Positions 1 through 9,454 are shown, counted from the stretch's first letter. The stretch is 64,000 bases of DNA from Thermodesulforhabdaceae bacterium (GCA_037482015.1 JBBFKT010000003.1:54645-118644), one strand, 5' to 3'. Notes: a model not told the origin generated them from the letters alone. Program-made: numbers and translations.

Positions 1-78
1 CATCATTACAGGGCTGAGGCTGTGCCCAACCGGAGAACCTATGACCCCAAAGAGTCTTTCCTGAGCCGGGCGGATCAT
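1..78 (-). CDS. aroE: Shikimate dehydrogenase, N-terminal fragment
   Basis: Only the first 26 codons lie in the window; the gene runs off the left edge. The minus strand from an ATG at 78 reads MIRPAQERLFGVIGSPVGHS and continues LSPVMM, the hallmark N-terminus of shikimate dehydrogenase, where the SLSP-type serines bind shikimate. A GGGAG ribosome site sits about seven bases upstream of the ATG. The gene follows pheA by 49 bases on the same strand, so it is the third gene of an aromatic amino-acid operon (dehydroquinate synthase II, pheA, aroE). The enzyme reduces 3-dehydroshikimate with NADPH. Confidence 0.85.
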   Translation of the reverse strand, partial: MIRPAQERLFGVIGSPVGHSLSPVMM

Positions 79-127
79 ATGCTACTCCCTATAAGTCCTT
101 GGAAAGTCGTCCTTTCCCAAAGAACAA

Positions 128-1258
128 TTAAGTTTCGGTTCTGACCATTTCACCGTGAACTCTTACAGGCTCGTCTATGGAAGCCTTTGGGTAAGAACCC
201 AAAACTTTAAGTATTGATACATTACGCTCCATCTCCTCCAGGGCTTTACTAACTAAAGGATCCAGCCGATGTCCTTCAAGGTCAACAAAAAACAGATAAT
301 GCTTTGGGAGCCTTCGGTTGGGCCTGGACTCTATACGGCTCAGGTTTACGCCGTGTTTTGCAAAAGGCTCCAGAGCCTTATAGAGAGTCCCCGGGGTGTG
401 GTAGATAGCAAACACAATGGAGGTTTTATCGTTTCCTGTTGGTTCCGTCTGAGCTCTACCGAGAGCCACAAATCTTGTAACGGCTCCCGGATAATCGGCA
501 ATATTTTGAGCCATAACATAGAGGCCGTAATGGCGAGCTGCGAATAAATTACACAGAGCGGCTGTTCCTGGAGAAGCTTTTTCCTTACAACGCATTGCAG
601 CTTCAGCAGTGGAGGCGCATTCCACATAATTTACCGATCCCACATGCTCCGCAAGCCACTTCCTGCATTGATTCATAGCTCTTGGGTGAGCATAAACTTC
701 CCTGATAACAGAAGAGGACTCATCCGCCACAGCCAGCACATATTCCATAGCAACATAGCTCTCCCGAAGGATCGAAAGATCGTAATCAAAGAGAAAATCC
801 ATCGTCACACCAATACTTCCTTCAAGGGAATTTTCTATGGGAACAACGGCTATGGAACAAAGATTGCGGAAAGCTGCATCAAAAACGTCAGAAAGTGTAG
901 GAAACGGAATATATTCGACACTGTTTCCGAACATAAATCTGGCAGCGACGTGTGAATAGGTCCACTCGGGACCGAGATAAGCAACGCTTAAAGTGTATTG
1001 TAGAGATCTAGAAGCGGCGAATATTTCTCTATAAATGGATCGCAAAAAAGTCGGTTCTAAGAGCGGCTCCTTATTCGAAACAACAAGTTTTTTGATTAAC
1101 GCTTCTTCGCGATCAGCGTCAAAAAGAGGAAGCCCTTCCTTTCTTTTAACTTCGCCGATAGCCTTAGAAAGTCTCATTCTTTCGGCAAGGCATTCCAATA
1201 TACGTTCGTCAACTTCATCAATAAGCCGGCGTAACTTCTCCAGTTCTTCACTCATCAC
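128..1258 (-). CDS. pheA: Bifunctional chorismate mutase / prephenate dehydratase (P-protein)
   Basis: This 376-residue cytosolic enzyme converts chorismate to prephenate and then to phenylpyruvate for phenylalanine synthesis. Residues about 1-90 form an AroQ-type chorismate mutase helix bundle (EELRRLIDEVDERILECL pattern). Residues about 92-270 are the prephenate dehydratase domain, starting VAYLGPEWTYSH and including a TRF motif near VTRFVALG. Residues about 280-360 are an ACT regulatory domain with the ESRP motif that binds phenylalanine (SRIESRPNRRLPKHYLFF). Length and order match the family. It sits between dehydroquinate synthase II and aroE on the same strand and is probably feedback-inhibited by phenylalanine through the ACT domain. 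Confidence 0.95.
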   Translation of the reverse strand: MMSEELEKLRRLIDEVDERILECLAERMRLSKAIGEVKRKEGLPLFDADREEALIKKLVVSNKEPLLEPTFLRSIYREIFAASRSLQYTLSVAYLGPEWTYSHVAARFMFGNSVEYIPFPTLSDVFDAAFRNLCSIAVVPIENSLEGSIGVTMDFLFDYDLSILRESYVAMEYVLAVADESSSVIREVYAHPRAMNQCRKWLAEHVGSVNYVECASTAEAAMRCKEKASPGTAALCNLFAARHYGLYVMAQNIADYPGAVTRFVALGRAQTEPTGNDKTSIVFAIYHTPGTLYKALEPFAKHGVNLSRIESRPNRRLPKHYLFFVDLEGHRLDPLVSKALEEMERNVSILKVLGSYPKASIDEPVRVHGEMVRTET

Positions 1259-1344
1259 AACTTTTCCCTTTAAGAGTTATAGTTTTCCACCACGAAATTT
1301 CTTGCTCTTTCCGAGCCAGTTAGTCAACTGTCATAAAAATTGAT

Positions 1345-2376
1345 CTACTTTTCGGAAATCGTTTCTTCAACGGCAATTCCAAAATGACGCCCCGGGACAT
1401 CAGTCACAACAAGGACTCGGTCTCCCTTTTTTAATTCCACAACCGAGATAGGTTTCCCCGATGGACTAACGAGCCGTATAGTTTCGGCATTTTGCAAAAT
1501 GAGGCTTCCTTTTTGGGAGGTTCTTACAAGAGAAAGTCCATCATCAGATTTAGAAGCAAGCTGAGCCTTTATAATAAGAAGTGGGCGACGCTCAATTTTG
1601 ACTCGTCCAACCGCTGCTTCTTGAGCTTTACCATCATGCGAAACCACCAGAACAGGATCTCCCGACCTCAGTTCCGCAAGATACCTTGTTTTTCCACCGG
1701 GAATGCGGGTGTAAGCATGAACTCCTCCGGCATTTACCCGGAAAGGTCGCGGTGCCGCGTAAGGGTTTTCTATCGTCTCGCCATGCACCAAAAACAGAAA
1801 AGAGCTCGTATCTCCCACAAGAAGCCCCTCGCCCGGCCCAAGCATCATAGCCATATCAACACAGACTCTATCACCAAGCCCAACAGGTTCAACCGATGTT
1901 ACAACGGCTTCCTGTATCTGAAATGTTTCTCCCATGCCTTTGACAAGACTGGCAATCCCTCGCAGAATGTTCGGATCATCGGTTTCCACCAGAACGCCGG
2001 AGACGCCTTTCTCGAGAATGGTTAGAGCAAGCCGAGTTTCATCAAGACTACGCACCCCCAGGAGTAGCTTTCCTCCCGCAGCAACCAGGTTTTCCACCGC
2101 GATAATGTTCCAATCTGGCTGGCGTAAACATACAATACCATGCCTGAGACGCTCCAAAATTCTTAGCATATCTTCGGAAGATTTTATTTCCTCAAAGAAA
2201 ACGTCCTTTCCCGGTGCGAGATCGCCATTTGAAGATACGACAGTTATACGTCCCAGTTCTTTTATGCGACGTGTGAGTTCTTCGGGACTCACGATGCCAT
2301 CCACACCCAATTCAATAGCCGAAGTAACAAGGTCATGATCCCATTTTCCCAGGAAAAGCCACATTAGCTTTGCCAT
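1345..2376 (-). CDS. aroB': 3-dehydroquinate synthase II (archaeal-type AroB')
   Basis: The 343-residue protein matches the dehydroquinate synthase II family (Pfam PF01959), not classical AroB. Visible landmarks are the start MAKLMWLFLGKWDHDLVTSA, the GVLVETDD segment, the MMLGPGEGLLVGDTSSFLF segment, and the NPYAAPRPFRVNAGGVHAY segment. Family members oxidatively deaminate and cyclise 2-amino-3,7-dideoxy-D-threo-hept-6-ulosonate to 3-dehydroquinate, using NAD, in the aspartate-semialdehyde route to aromatics. The partner enzyme is not in the window. It heads the operon with pheA 86 bases downstream and aroE, which supports an aromatic role. It is divergent from the UbiD gene. Confidence 0.9.
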   Translation of the reverse strand: MAKLMWLFLGKWDHDLVTSAIELGVDGIVSPEELTRRIKELGRITVVSSNGDLAPGKDVFFEEIKSSEDMLRILERLRHGIVCLRQPDWNIIAVENLVAAGGKLLLGVRSLDETRLALTILEKGVSGVLVETDDPNILRGIASLVKGMGETFQIQEAVVTSVEPVGLGDRVCVDMAMMLGPGEGLLVGDTSSFLFLVHGETIENPYAAPRPFRVNAGGVHAYTRIPGGKTRYLAELRSGDPVLVVSHDGKAQEAAVGRVKIERRPLLIIKAQLASKSDDGLSLVRTSQKGSLILQNAETIRLVSPSGKPISVVELKKGDRVLVVTDVPGRHFGIAVEETISEK

Positions 2377-2585
2377 AACTTCTTACGTTCCCCTTTTAAT
2401 TATGCTACCGAGTAAAAGAAAACTATTGCCGTTATGTTCTATACCACGACTAACACTGGTGTAAAACCATCTCCTGGAAAAAACCCTATAGATTTTTAGG
2501 TTTTCGTTTGGACATAATCCGGCTATTTTTCTAAATGAAAAAGTTAGCGGATGAGAAAAATTAAAACCAGAATGCAGGGAAAGAA

Positions 2586-4442
2586 ATGACACAGAGCTGG
2601 TACAGAGATCTTCACGCTTTTGTCGAAGCACTAGAAAAATCTGGAGAGCTTTTGCGAATTAAAGCTCCAGTATCTAAGGACCTGGAAATTACAGAAATTA
2701 CCGACATCGCATCCAAGGCTCCGGGTGGGGGTAAGGCTTTACTTTTTGAAAACGTCGAAGGTTATTCCGTCCCCGTGCTTACAAATGCTTTTGGTAGCGA
2801 ACGGCGCATCTGTATGGCTCTAGGAGTGAAAAATCTTGAAGAACTCGCAGAACGAGTGCGAAGTTTTGTAGAATTCGGAGCTGGCAAAAAACCGGGTTCC
2901 TCCTTGAAAGCCATTAAGTTGGGCTGGGAAGCTATTAACTTCTTTCCTCGCCGCTACCGTGGAGGACGTCCTCCCTGTCAGGAAGTGGTTTATCTGGGAA
3001 AGGATGTGGATCTTTCCAGACTTCCCGTTCTAAAGTGCTGGCCCAGGGATGGAGGACCTTTTGTGACACTTCCTGTGGTCATAACAAAAAGCCTTAAAAC
3101 TGGAAAACGCAATGCTGGCATGTATCGCCTTCAGGTTTATGATCGATCTACAACGGGTATGCACTGGCACATTCACAAAGATGGTTCACATTACTATCAG
3201 GAATACCGAGAAGCTGGATTAAAAATGCCGGTTGCTGTAGCTATTGGAACAGATCCTGCCACAACCTATGCTGCTACGGCTCCTTTACCTAGAGGAATAG
3301 ACGAAATACTTTTTGCTGGCTTTATAAGGCGAAAACCGGTTCCAATGGCAAAATGCCTGACTGTTGACCTTGAAGTGCCTGCCTATGCTGAAATTGTTCT
3401 GGAAGGATATGTGCCGCCCGATGAATTGAGAATAGAAGGACCATTTGGAGACCATACCGGCTACTACTCCCTTGAAGATTTTTACCCTGTCTTCCATGTG
3501 ACAGCTATAACTCATAGAAAAAATCCCATTTACCCGGCGACCATCGTTGGACGGCCACCAATGGAAGATTGTTATATGGCAAAAGCGACCGAGAGGATCT
3601 TTCTTCCGCTTATTCAAATGATTCTTCCAGAAATTGTTGATTACTGGCTTCCCTGGGAAGGGGTTTTTCACAATATCACCATTGTTGCCATAAAAAAGGA
3701 ATATCCAAGACACGCTCACAAGGTCATGAACGCCTTATGGGGTCAGGGGCAGATGGCTTTTTGCAAAGCCATTGTGGTTGTTGACCATAATGTAGATTTG
3801 AAAAATCCTGCTGAAGTATTACGACACATTCTGAACAATGTGGACTTTGATAGAGATCTTTTACTTTCGGAAGGCATTCTCGATGTCCTGGATCACAGTT
3901 CCCCCAATCCTTTCTATGGCTCAAAAATAGGCATTGATGCTACCCTGCCCCACAAAGAGGAATCTCAAAGAAGACTACCAGAAGGCACACAAAAAACTCT
4001 TTCCAGAAACGATGCTCTTGTAATTCTTCGAGAAATAAGCTCAAATATAACTGACTGCTTCGCTCCGGACTTTAACACCCGGCATTCTGTTCTTCTCGTT
4101 GAATATTTGTCAGATGACACTTCTACGGGACATCGTCCCTGGCAGATAGCTCCGGTTATTCTGGAACATCCCGATTTACAAAACTTTTCTGTTTTCGTTA
4201 TCTGCGACAAAGGAATAAATTTAAAAGACGGTTCTATGGTCCTGTGGAAAATCTTCAATAATGTGGACCCCAAAAGGGATATTATCGTTAAGGAAGGCAG
4301 AATCGTTGTAAATGCTACAAAGAAAGGTTCACAGGACGGGCACACTCGCCCCTGGCCAGAGGACATAGTTATGGACGAGGATGTCCGCAAAAGAGTCAGA
4401 AGCCGAGCAAAGGAGCTCGGAATTGAAATATTCTTACAGTAA
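2586..4442 (+). CDS. UbiD family decarboxylase (long form, menaquinone-type)
   Basis: This 618-residue protein belongs to the prenylated-FMN-dependent UbiD decarboxylases. The strongest landmark is the ELRIEGPFGDHTGYYSLEDF segment at about residues 280-300, which holds the conserved Glu/Asp of the active site. Further support comes from GMYRLQVYDRSTTGMHWH, which corresponds to the prFMN/Mn binding region. The length of about 600 residues fits the subgroup often annotated as menaquinone biosynthesis decarboxylase rather than the 490-residue UbiD of E. coli. The start at 2586 has GGGAAAGAA just upstream. It precedes mnmG by 19 bases. Its exact substrate cannot be read from the sequence. Confidence 0.88.
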   Translation: MTQSWYRDLHAFVEALEKSGELLRIKAPVSKDLEITEITDIASKAPGGGKALLFENVEGYSVPVLTNAFGSERRICMALGVKNLEELAERVRSFVEFGAGKKPGSSLKAIKLGWEAINFFPRRYRGGRPPCQEVVYLGKDVDLSRLPVLKCWPRDGGPFVTLPVVITKSLKTGKRNAGMYRLQVYDRSTTGMHWHIHKDGSHYYQEYREAGLKMPVAVAIGTDPATTYAATAPLPRGIDEILFAGFIRRKPVPMAKCLTVDLEVPAYAEIVLEGYVPPDELRIEGPFGDHTGYYSLEDFYPVFHVTAITHRKNPIYPATIVGRPPMEDCYMAKATERIFLPLIQMILPEIVDYWLPWEGVFHNITIVAIKKEYPRHAHKVMNALWGQGQMAFCKAIVVVDHNVDLKNPAEVLRHILNNVDFDRDLLLSEGILDVLDHSSPNPFYGSKIGIDATLPHKEESQRRLPEGTQKTLSRNDALVILREISSNITDCFAPDFNTRHSVLLVEYLSDDTSTGHRPWQIAPVILEHPDLQNFSVFVICDKGINLKDGSMVLWKIFNNVDPKRDIIVKEGRIVVNATKKGSQDGHTRPWPEDIVMDEDVRKRVRSRAKELGIEIFLQ

Positions 4443-4461
4443 GGAAGGTGACAAGAAGGAA

Positions 4462-6417
4462 ATGGAGCGACAAAAGGAGTTGTCAACCGAAAGACAGCAA
4501 TCTCATTATAAGTATGATGTTATTGTAGTTGGAGCTGGACACGCTGGCTGTGAAGCAGCTCTAGCGGCTGCTCGTATGGGTTGTCGCACACTAATTCTTT
4601 CTATTTATCTCGACACCACTGCTCACATGCCCTGTTCGCCATCCATTGGAGGTATTGCAAAAGGTCATCTCGTAAAAGAGATAGATGCGCTTGGTGGTTT
4701 AATGGCAAGAGTGGCAGATCAGACGGCCATACAGTTTCGGATTCTAAACACCAGAAAAGGTCCTGCTGTGCGAGGCACACGCACTCAAAACGACAAAGTG
4801 CGATATCGAACTCTCATGAAACACGTTATCGAAAAAACCGAAGGAATTGACCTCAAACAGGCGCTTGTTGAAGAACTGGTGGTTGAAGATGGAGCAATTA
4901 AGGGAGTTATTGATCAGATTGGGGTCTTTTACGAAGCTCCAGCTGTTGTGCTGGCTACCGGGACGTTTCTTCACGGGTTGATTCACATTGGAAGGCGACA
5001 AATACCCGCTGGGCGAGCGGGTGAGTTTCCATCAAACCGCCTCGCCGATCAGCTTCAGGCTCTGGGGTTTGCTCTGGGACGGATGAAAACAGGGACTCCA
5101 GCAAGAATACATCGCCGAAGCATTGACTTTTCCAAGTTCGAACGGCAGGTCGGGGACGAAAATCCAAAGCCTTTCTCGCTCTTTACCGATCGCATTGTGC
5201 TTCCACAGGTTGAATGCTACATAGGTCGAACAACTAAAGAAACCCACCGCATTGTCAGAGAACACATACATCTTTCACCGCTTTATAATGGAACGATAAA
5301 AGGAGTTTCAGCCAGATACTGCCCTTCGCTCGAGGACAAGGTCATGAAGTTTTCTCACAAGGATTTTCATCAGATAATTCTGGAACCTGAAGGGCTCGAC
5401 ACGGAAGAAATCTACGCAAGCGGGACCGGAAATTCCCTTCCCTATGAAATTCAGATGAAAATCATCCATTCAATTCCAGGACTTGAGGAAGCCGAAGTTA
5501 TGAGACATGCTTACGCTATTGAATACGACTTCGTTCAACCCACTCAACTCTTCCTGACTCTAGAGACGAAGCTTGTGAGAGGTTTATTCTTTGCGGGGCA
5601 GATTAACGGGACATCAGGCTACGAAGAAGCGGCTGCTCAGGGATTGTGGGCAGGAATAAATGCGGCGCTTAAAGTGCAGGGACGGCCGCCTTTTATTCTG
5701 GATCGGTCAGAAGCTTACATGGCTGTTCTTGTAGATGATCTGGTCACAAGAGGAACCAATGAACCCTACAGGATGTTCACATCGAGAGCCGAATATCGTC
5801 TGCTTCTTCGAGAAGACAATGCCGACTTGAGACTTCTTGAAAAAGGCTATCAGCTAGGGCTACACGACCTGAACACATACAAGGAACTTCTAGAAAGAAG
5901 GGAGGAGATAAAACAAGAAGTTTCCAGGTTAAAAACCACGATAGTAGTTCCATCAAAGGAGCTGGCGGCTTTCCTTGAGGAAAGGCAATCGGCGCCGATT
6001 CAGGAACCGACAAGCCTTGATAAACTTCTGAAACGCCCTGAGCTTACTTATGAAGATATTTGCAAAATCTCTCCCCCACCAAAGGAGCTCTCTGAAAGAG
6101 TCAGGGAGCAAGTTGAAATTTCCTGTAAATATGAAGGCTACATAAGGAGGCAGGAAGCCGAAGTTAAGAAATTCAAAAACCTGGAAAGCATTCTCATTCC
6201 AGAAAATTTCTCCTATAAAGGCATTCCCGGACTTTCGAATGAACTTATAGAAAAACTTACCGCCATTCGACCTCGCTCTCTTGGGCAGGCATCAAGAATC
6301 CCCGGCATGACCCCGGCAGCTCTGTCCATTTTAATGATTTACATCCGCAAACAGTCTGCTCCTTCTGGCAAAGAATCCCTACCTGAGGAAGAAGAAAATT
6401 CCATAGCCGCCGTTTGA
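4462..6417 (+). CDS. mnmG: tRNA uridine-34 5-carboxymethylaminomethyl modification enzyme MnmG (GidA)
   Basis: MnmG is an FAD protein that, with MnmE, installs the carboxymethylaminomethyl group on wobble uridine 34 of several tRNAs. The FAD Rossmann motif VVGAGHAGCEAALAAARMG lies near the N-terminus, followed by CSPSIGGIAKGHLVKEIDAL and the FAGQINGTSGYEEAAAQGL segment, all diagnostic. The frame is open from an ATG at 4381 inside the UbiD gene, but the ATG at 4462 is preferred because it lies just after the UbiD stop and leaves a short leader before the Rossmann fold; an AAGGAAGG tract lies at 4441-4448. This gives 651 residues, close to the usual 620-650. MnmE is not nearby. Confidence 0.93.
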   Translation: MERQKELSTERQQSHYKYDVIVVGAGHAGCEAALAAARMGCRTLILSIYLDTTAHMPCSPSIGGIAKGHLVKEIDALGGLMARVADQTAIQFRILNTRKGPAVRGTRTQNDKVRYRTLMKHVIEKTEGIDLKQALVEELVVEDGAIKGVIDQIGVFYEAPAVVLATGTFLHGLIHIGRRQIPAGRAGEFPSNRLADQLQALGFALGRMKTGTPARIHRRSIDFSKFERQVGDENPKPFSLFTDRIVLPQVECYIGRTTKETHRIVREHIHLSPLYNGTIKGVSARYCPSLEDKVMKFSHKDFHQIILEPEGLDTEEIYASGTGNSLPYEIQMKIIHSIPGLEEAEVMRHAYAIEYDFVQPTQLFLTLETKLVRGLFFAGQINGTSGYEEAAAQGLWAGINAALKVQGRPPFILDRSEAYMAVLVDDLVTRGTNEPYRMFTSRAEYRLLLREDNADLRLLEKGYQLGLHDLNTYKELLERREEIKQEVSRLKTTIVVPSKELAAFLEERQSAPIQEPTSLDKLLKRPELTYEDICKISPPPKELSERVREQVEISCKYEGYIRRQEAEVKKFKNLESILIPENFSYKGIPGLSNELIEKLTAIRPRSLGQASRIPGMTPAALSILMIYIRKQSAPSGKESLPEEEENSIAAV

Positions 6418-6499
6418 ATCAAACAAAGAGCATGACTTAGTGTGGCTAGGGTAAAGATCTGGTAAAAACTGCTAACACCAAAGAAAAGGAGAAAAAGCC

Positions 6500-6985
6500 A
6501 TGAAGGCCTCTAGAACGCTTATCTTGGTAGTGATAACTTTGCTTGCCATCACTTTTTATGCTCATAGTTTAAGAGCACAAGCAGTAGAAGGTTTTTTAGT
6601 GAATATTTCTACTCGGGGCTATGTAGGAACCGGAGATAATGTTATGATTGCTGGTTTTTGTATAGCAGACCAGCCTCTTACCGTGATAATAAGGGCTTTA
6701 GGACCAAGTTTAAGTGCCTGGGGAGTTTACGGAACCCTGGCAGATCCAATGTTTGAAATTCGTTCGCCAAGCGGAGCTTTGCTTTACCAAAACGATGATT
6801 GGGGAAACGACCCAAGCGCTTCTTTCTTATTACAACTAGGAGTTCAACCATCTAGCGCAAGAGAAGCAGCAGCTATCGTTACGGCAAATCCTGGATGTTA
6901 TACGGTTATAGTCAGAGGTGTAGGTGGAAGAACTGGAGTTGCTCTCATTGAAGTTTACGATATTACGGAATTTTTGTATTTCTAA
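6500..6985 (+). CDS. Secreted single-domain protein, paralogue of the metalloprotease C-terminal domain
   Basis: A 161-residue protein with a cleavable signal peptide (hydrophobic core TLILVVITLLAITFYAHSL, residues 5-23) and one domain of about 130 residues. The domain starts VNISTRGYVGTGDNVMIAGF and contains VIIRALGPSL and NDDWGND motifs. It has two cysteines (in GFCIAD and NPGCYT) that could form a disulphide. This beta-rich domain is common at the C-termini of secreted proteins in other bacteria, but I know no assigned function. The same domain, nearly identical at DNA level, ends the next gene (7091-8812). The start has a GGAG ribosome site (aaaaggagaaaaagccATG). A GC hairpin at 6999-7024 may end the transcript. 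Confidence 0.8.
   Translation: MKASRTLILVVITLLAITFYAHSLRAQAVEGFLVNISTRGYVGTGDNVMIAGFCIADQPLTVIIRALGPSLSAWGVYGTLADPMFEIRSPSGALLYQNDDWGNDPSASFLLQLGVQPSSAREAAAIVTANPGCYTVIVRGVGGRTGVALIEVYDITEFLYF
6597..6984 (+). repeat. Duplicated domain-coding segment, copy 1 (copy 2 at 8427-8811)
   Basis: The segment encoding the shared secreted domain is present twice. The best conserved stretch, 6638-6717 against 8467-8546, differs at only about two positions, including mostly silent sites. The flanks and the hairpin-like region after the stop are also related in design. This degree of nucleotide identity points to a recent duplication or to gene conversion. Confidence 0.8.
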
Positions 6986-7090
6986 GATAAACCTATTTCG
7001 GGGGCGACCAATTAGACAATCGCCCCTATACTCTATTGCATACTTTATTTGAATTTACCAACAAAACCAAACACAGGAGCTAGAGAGATC

Positions 7091-8812
7091 ATGAAGTTCA
7101 TTCTTAGAACCTTATTGATCACTGTTATCGTATTGTTAACTGTCATACCTTACGGTCATGGTGAAAATAATCTACCCGTCTTGCTTTACTCCGTTTCCGG
7201 TCACGCTCAATTCCCCAAAGGAACTTTGGCGGATCCTACCCCAATTCCCAAAAATGAATACGCTATTGTGGATATTAACCAACTAAAGTCTTTAAAACCA
7301 AGTGATAAAGTCCTAGTAAATATAGGCAATGTCAACACAATAATGGATACAAAAAGTATCCAGAAAAGATCTGACGGCATAACTTGGTTGGGAATCCCAG
7401 AGAATTATTCTTCCTGGGACTATCTTCTTTTAACAACATCTGGAGACTATGTTTTTGGAACACTCCAAGCTGGATTGAGAATAATTAAAATTACACCATC
7501 GCAAGCTACAGGGCTCGTGGAATTAAATGAACTTAATCATGCCCTTGAGATGCCAATTGGAGACGACGTTAAAATTCCCTCTTTTCCTCTCAATGAATCC
7601 TCTCCTTACGAAAAGGACTCGCAAAATATTTTAGACAAAATCCCCGTAATAAAGCCTCCCAAGACCGAAGATTCTTCAAGTTCCACAACCGTGGATGTAA
7701 TGGTTTACTATACTCCCGGCGTTGTAGCTTATTACGGTTCTGAAGGGGCCACTCAAGCAGCTATTCAACATTTTGTAGATCTGACAAATCAGGCTTACGC
7801 AAATAGTCAGATTCCTCTCCAAATTCGATTAGTTTATAAACATCAGATTTCATACACTGACGATGGAGATCCATGTCAGATTCTTGACGAGCTGACCAAT
7901 GCCAGCGGGATTTTCTCAGAGATGCCTTCATTGAGATCTAGATATGGAGCAGACCTTGTAGTTCTTCTTAGAAGATTTAACAACTCCACGAATAATGCTT
8001 GCGGATGTGGATGGTTATTACCATCAATGACCCAAAAAGATTGGATGGCTAACCATGCAGCATTTTCGGTAATTCAAGTTGGTAATTCGGCTGATGGAAG
8101 TCCTTATTACTGCTCCGATTTTGCCTTTTCTCATGAATTAGGTCACAACCTTGGCTGCCAGCATGATCGAGCACATGCAAGAAGCCAAGGAATTTTTTCT
8201 TACTCTTACGGATACATCAACCCTTCGAACATCTGGGGAACAATTATGGCTTACCACTCATCAAGAATCCCTTTTTTTTCAAACCCTCGAGTTACTTATC
8301 GAGGGGAACCTGTTGGTGTAGATCGTAGTAGCCCAAACTCGGCTGACAACGCCCTAACAATAACCCAGACAAAAGATTTCGTAGCTTCGTATATGTCAAC
8401 CAGTGGTGGTGGAATAGATGGAACATTAATAAACATCTCCACCCGAGGCTACGTAGGAACCGGGGATAATGTTATGATTGCTGGTTTTTGTATAGCAGAC
8501 CAGCCTCTTACCGTAATAATAAGGGCTTTAGGACCAAGTTTAAATGCCATGGGTGTTTCTGGAACTCTAGCAGATCCAATGTTTGAAATTCGTTTGCCAA
8601 GCGGAACTCTTCTTTATCAAACTGACGATTGGGTAAACGACCCAACCGCTTCTACTTTATTACAACTAAGAATTCAACCACCCAACCCAAAAGAAGCAGC
8701 AGTTGTCGTTACGGCATATCCTGGATGTTATACGGTTATAGTAAAAGAAACAGGGGGAAGAACTGGAGTCGCTCTTGTTGAAATTTACGATATTAGCCCA
8801 TTTTTGAGATGA
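7091..8812 (+). CDS. Secreted reprolysin-like (M12B-type) zinc metalloprotease with C-terminal repeat domain
   Basis: The mature product is a secreted metalloprotease of the metzincin clan. An ATG at 7091 with AGGAGCTAGAGAG upstream is preferred over the 7049 start because it begins directly with a signal peptide (MKFILRTLLITVIVLL). The zinc motif HELGHNLGCQHD is at 8134-8169, with the extended HExxHxxGxxHD pattern, and a Met-turn follows in GTIMAYHSS. The N-terminal 180 residues look like a propeptide region; the catalytic part begins near VDVMVYYTPGVVAYYG. The last 130 residues repeat the domain of the upstream gene and probably serve surface attachment or substrate binding. The two genes are likely co-regulated. 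Confidence 0.88.
   Translation: MKFILRTLLITVIVLLTVIPYGHGENNLPVLLYSVSGHAQFPKGTLADPTPIPKNEYAIVDINQLKSLKPSDKVLVNIGNVNTIMDTKSIQKRSDGITWLGIPENYSSWDYLLLTTSGDYVFGTLQAGLRIIKITPSQATGLVELNELNHALEMPIGDDVKIPSFPLNESSPYEKDSQNILDKIPVIKPPKTEDSSSSTTVDVMVYYTPGVVAYYGSEGATQAAIQHFVDLTNQAYANSQIPLQIRLVYKHQISYTDDGDPCQILDELTNASGIFSEMPSLRSRYGADLVVLLRRFNNSTNNACGCGWLLPSMTQKDWMANHAAFSVIQVGNSADGSPYYCSDFAFSHELGHNLGCQHDRAHARSQGIFSYSYGYINPSNIWGTIMAYHSSRIPFFSNPRVTYRGEPVGVDRSSPNSADNALTITQTKDFVASYMSTSGGGIDGTLINISTRGYVGTGDNVMIAGFCIADQPLTVIIRALGPSLNAMGVSGTLADPMFEIRLPSGTLLYQTDDWVNDPTASTLLQLRIQPPNPKEAAVVVTAYPGCYTVIVKETGGRTGVALVEIYDISPFLR
8427..8811 (+). repeat. Duplicated domain-coding segment, copy 2
   Basis: This is the second copy of the segment described at 6597-6984. 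It lies in frame at the 3' end of the metalloprotease gene, so the duplication has generated a stand-alone secreted version of the protease's accessory domain. Confidence 0.8.
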
Positions 8813-8914
8813 ACCCATTTTTCGGGAGCGCCCAATTGGACACTCCCTTTAATTTCCAAGCTTGGAATAATGAAAATCAAACAAGACATTACGAACTTAA
8901 AAATGGAGGCATGT

Positions 8915-9454
8915 ATGACGCATAATTCTATTATCCTATACCGAGTGGATAATTCCGACAGGTTAATTTTTGTTAACGAAGAGTGGTTTCGTTTCGCAGA
9001 AGACAACGATGCTTCACATCTTGCATCGCCCTTCATTATTGGAAAAAGCTTGTGGGATTTAATTACTGACCAGGAAGTAAGAGCAATATACTCAGCAATT
9101 TTAAGCCGAGTTAGACAAACGGGAAAACCTATATCCTTCAACTTCCGATGTGATGCCCCCTCGTGCAGGCGATATATGCTGATGACTATCCTGCCTGTGG
9201 GTAAAGGAATTGTAGAATTTCAAAGTAGGATCTTAAAGATCGAGTATCGCAAACCCGTTCGTCTTCTCCTAAAAAATGTGTCGCGAGAAGAAACTTTTAT
9301 TGTAGTGTGTAGCTGGTGTAAGCGAGTTAAAGCAAAAGAAGACCTCTGGTTAGAAGTGGAAGAAGCTATCAACATGTTAGATCTAATGACGAAGCCTAAA
9401 CTGCCAAAAATAAGCCACGGAATATGCCTGGACTGTTATAAGAATGTGATCTAG
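8915..9454 (+). CDS. PAS-like sensory protein with C-terminal double-CxxC motif
   Basis: The ATG at 8915 is preferred over 8870 because GGAGG at 8905-8909 lies five bases upstream; this gives 179 residues. The N-terminal 95 residues resemble a PAS fold (YRVDNSDRLIFVNEEWFRFA, then GKSLWDLITDQEV). The C-terminus has CSWCKRVK followed about 40 residues later by SHGICLDCY. This pairing is seen at the ends of many PAS-type response proteins and may bind metal. There is no kinase or DNA-binding domain. It may relay a redox or ligand signal to an unlinked partner. It is convergent with the Cmr operon. Confidence 0.65.
   Translation: MTHNSIILYRVDNSDRLIFVNEEWFRFAEDNDASHLASPFIIGKSLWDLITDQEVRAIYSAILSRVRQTGKPISFNFRCDAPSCRRYMLMTILPVGKGIVEFQSRILKIEYRKPVRLLLKNVSREETFIVVCSWCKRVKAKEDLWLEVEEAINMLDLMTKPKLPKISHGICLDCYKNVI

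Noticed and set aside
4381-4461. Upstream ATG for mnmG inside the UbiD gene
   Set aside because: The added 27 residues are charged and non-conserved, and lie in the coding part of the UbiD gene.
7049-7090. Upstream start for the metalloprotease
   Set aside because: It would bury the signal peptide behind 14 non-conserved residues; 7091 has the better ribosome site.
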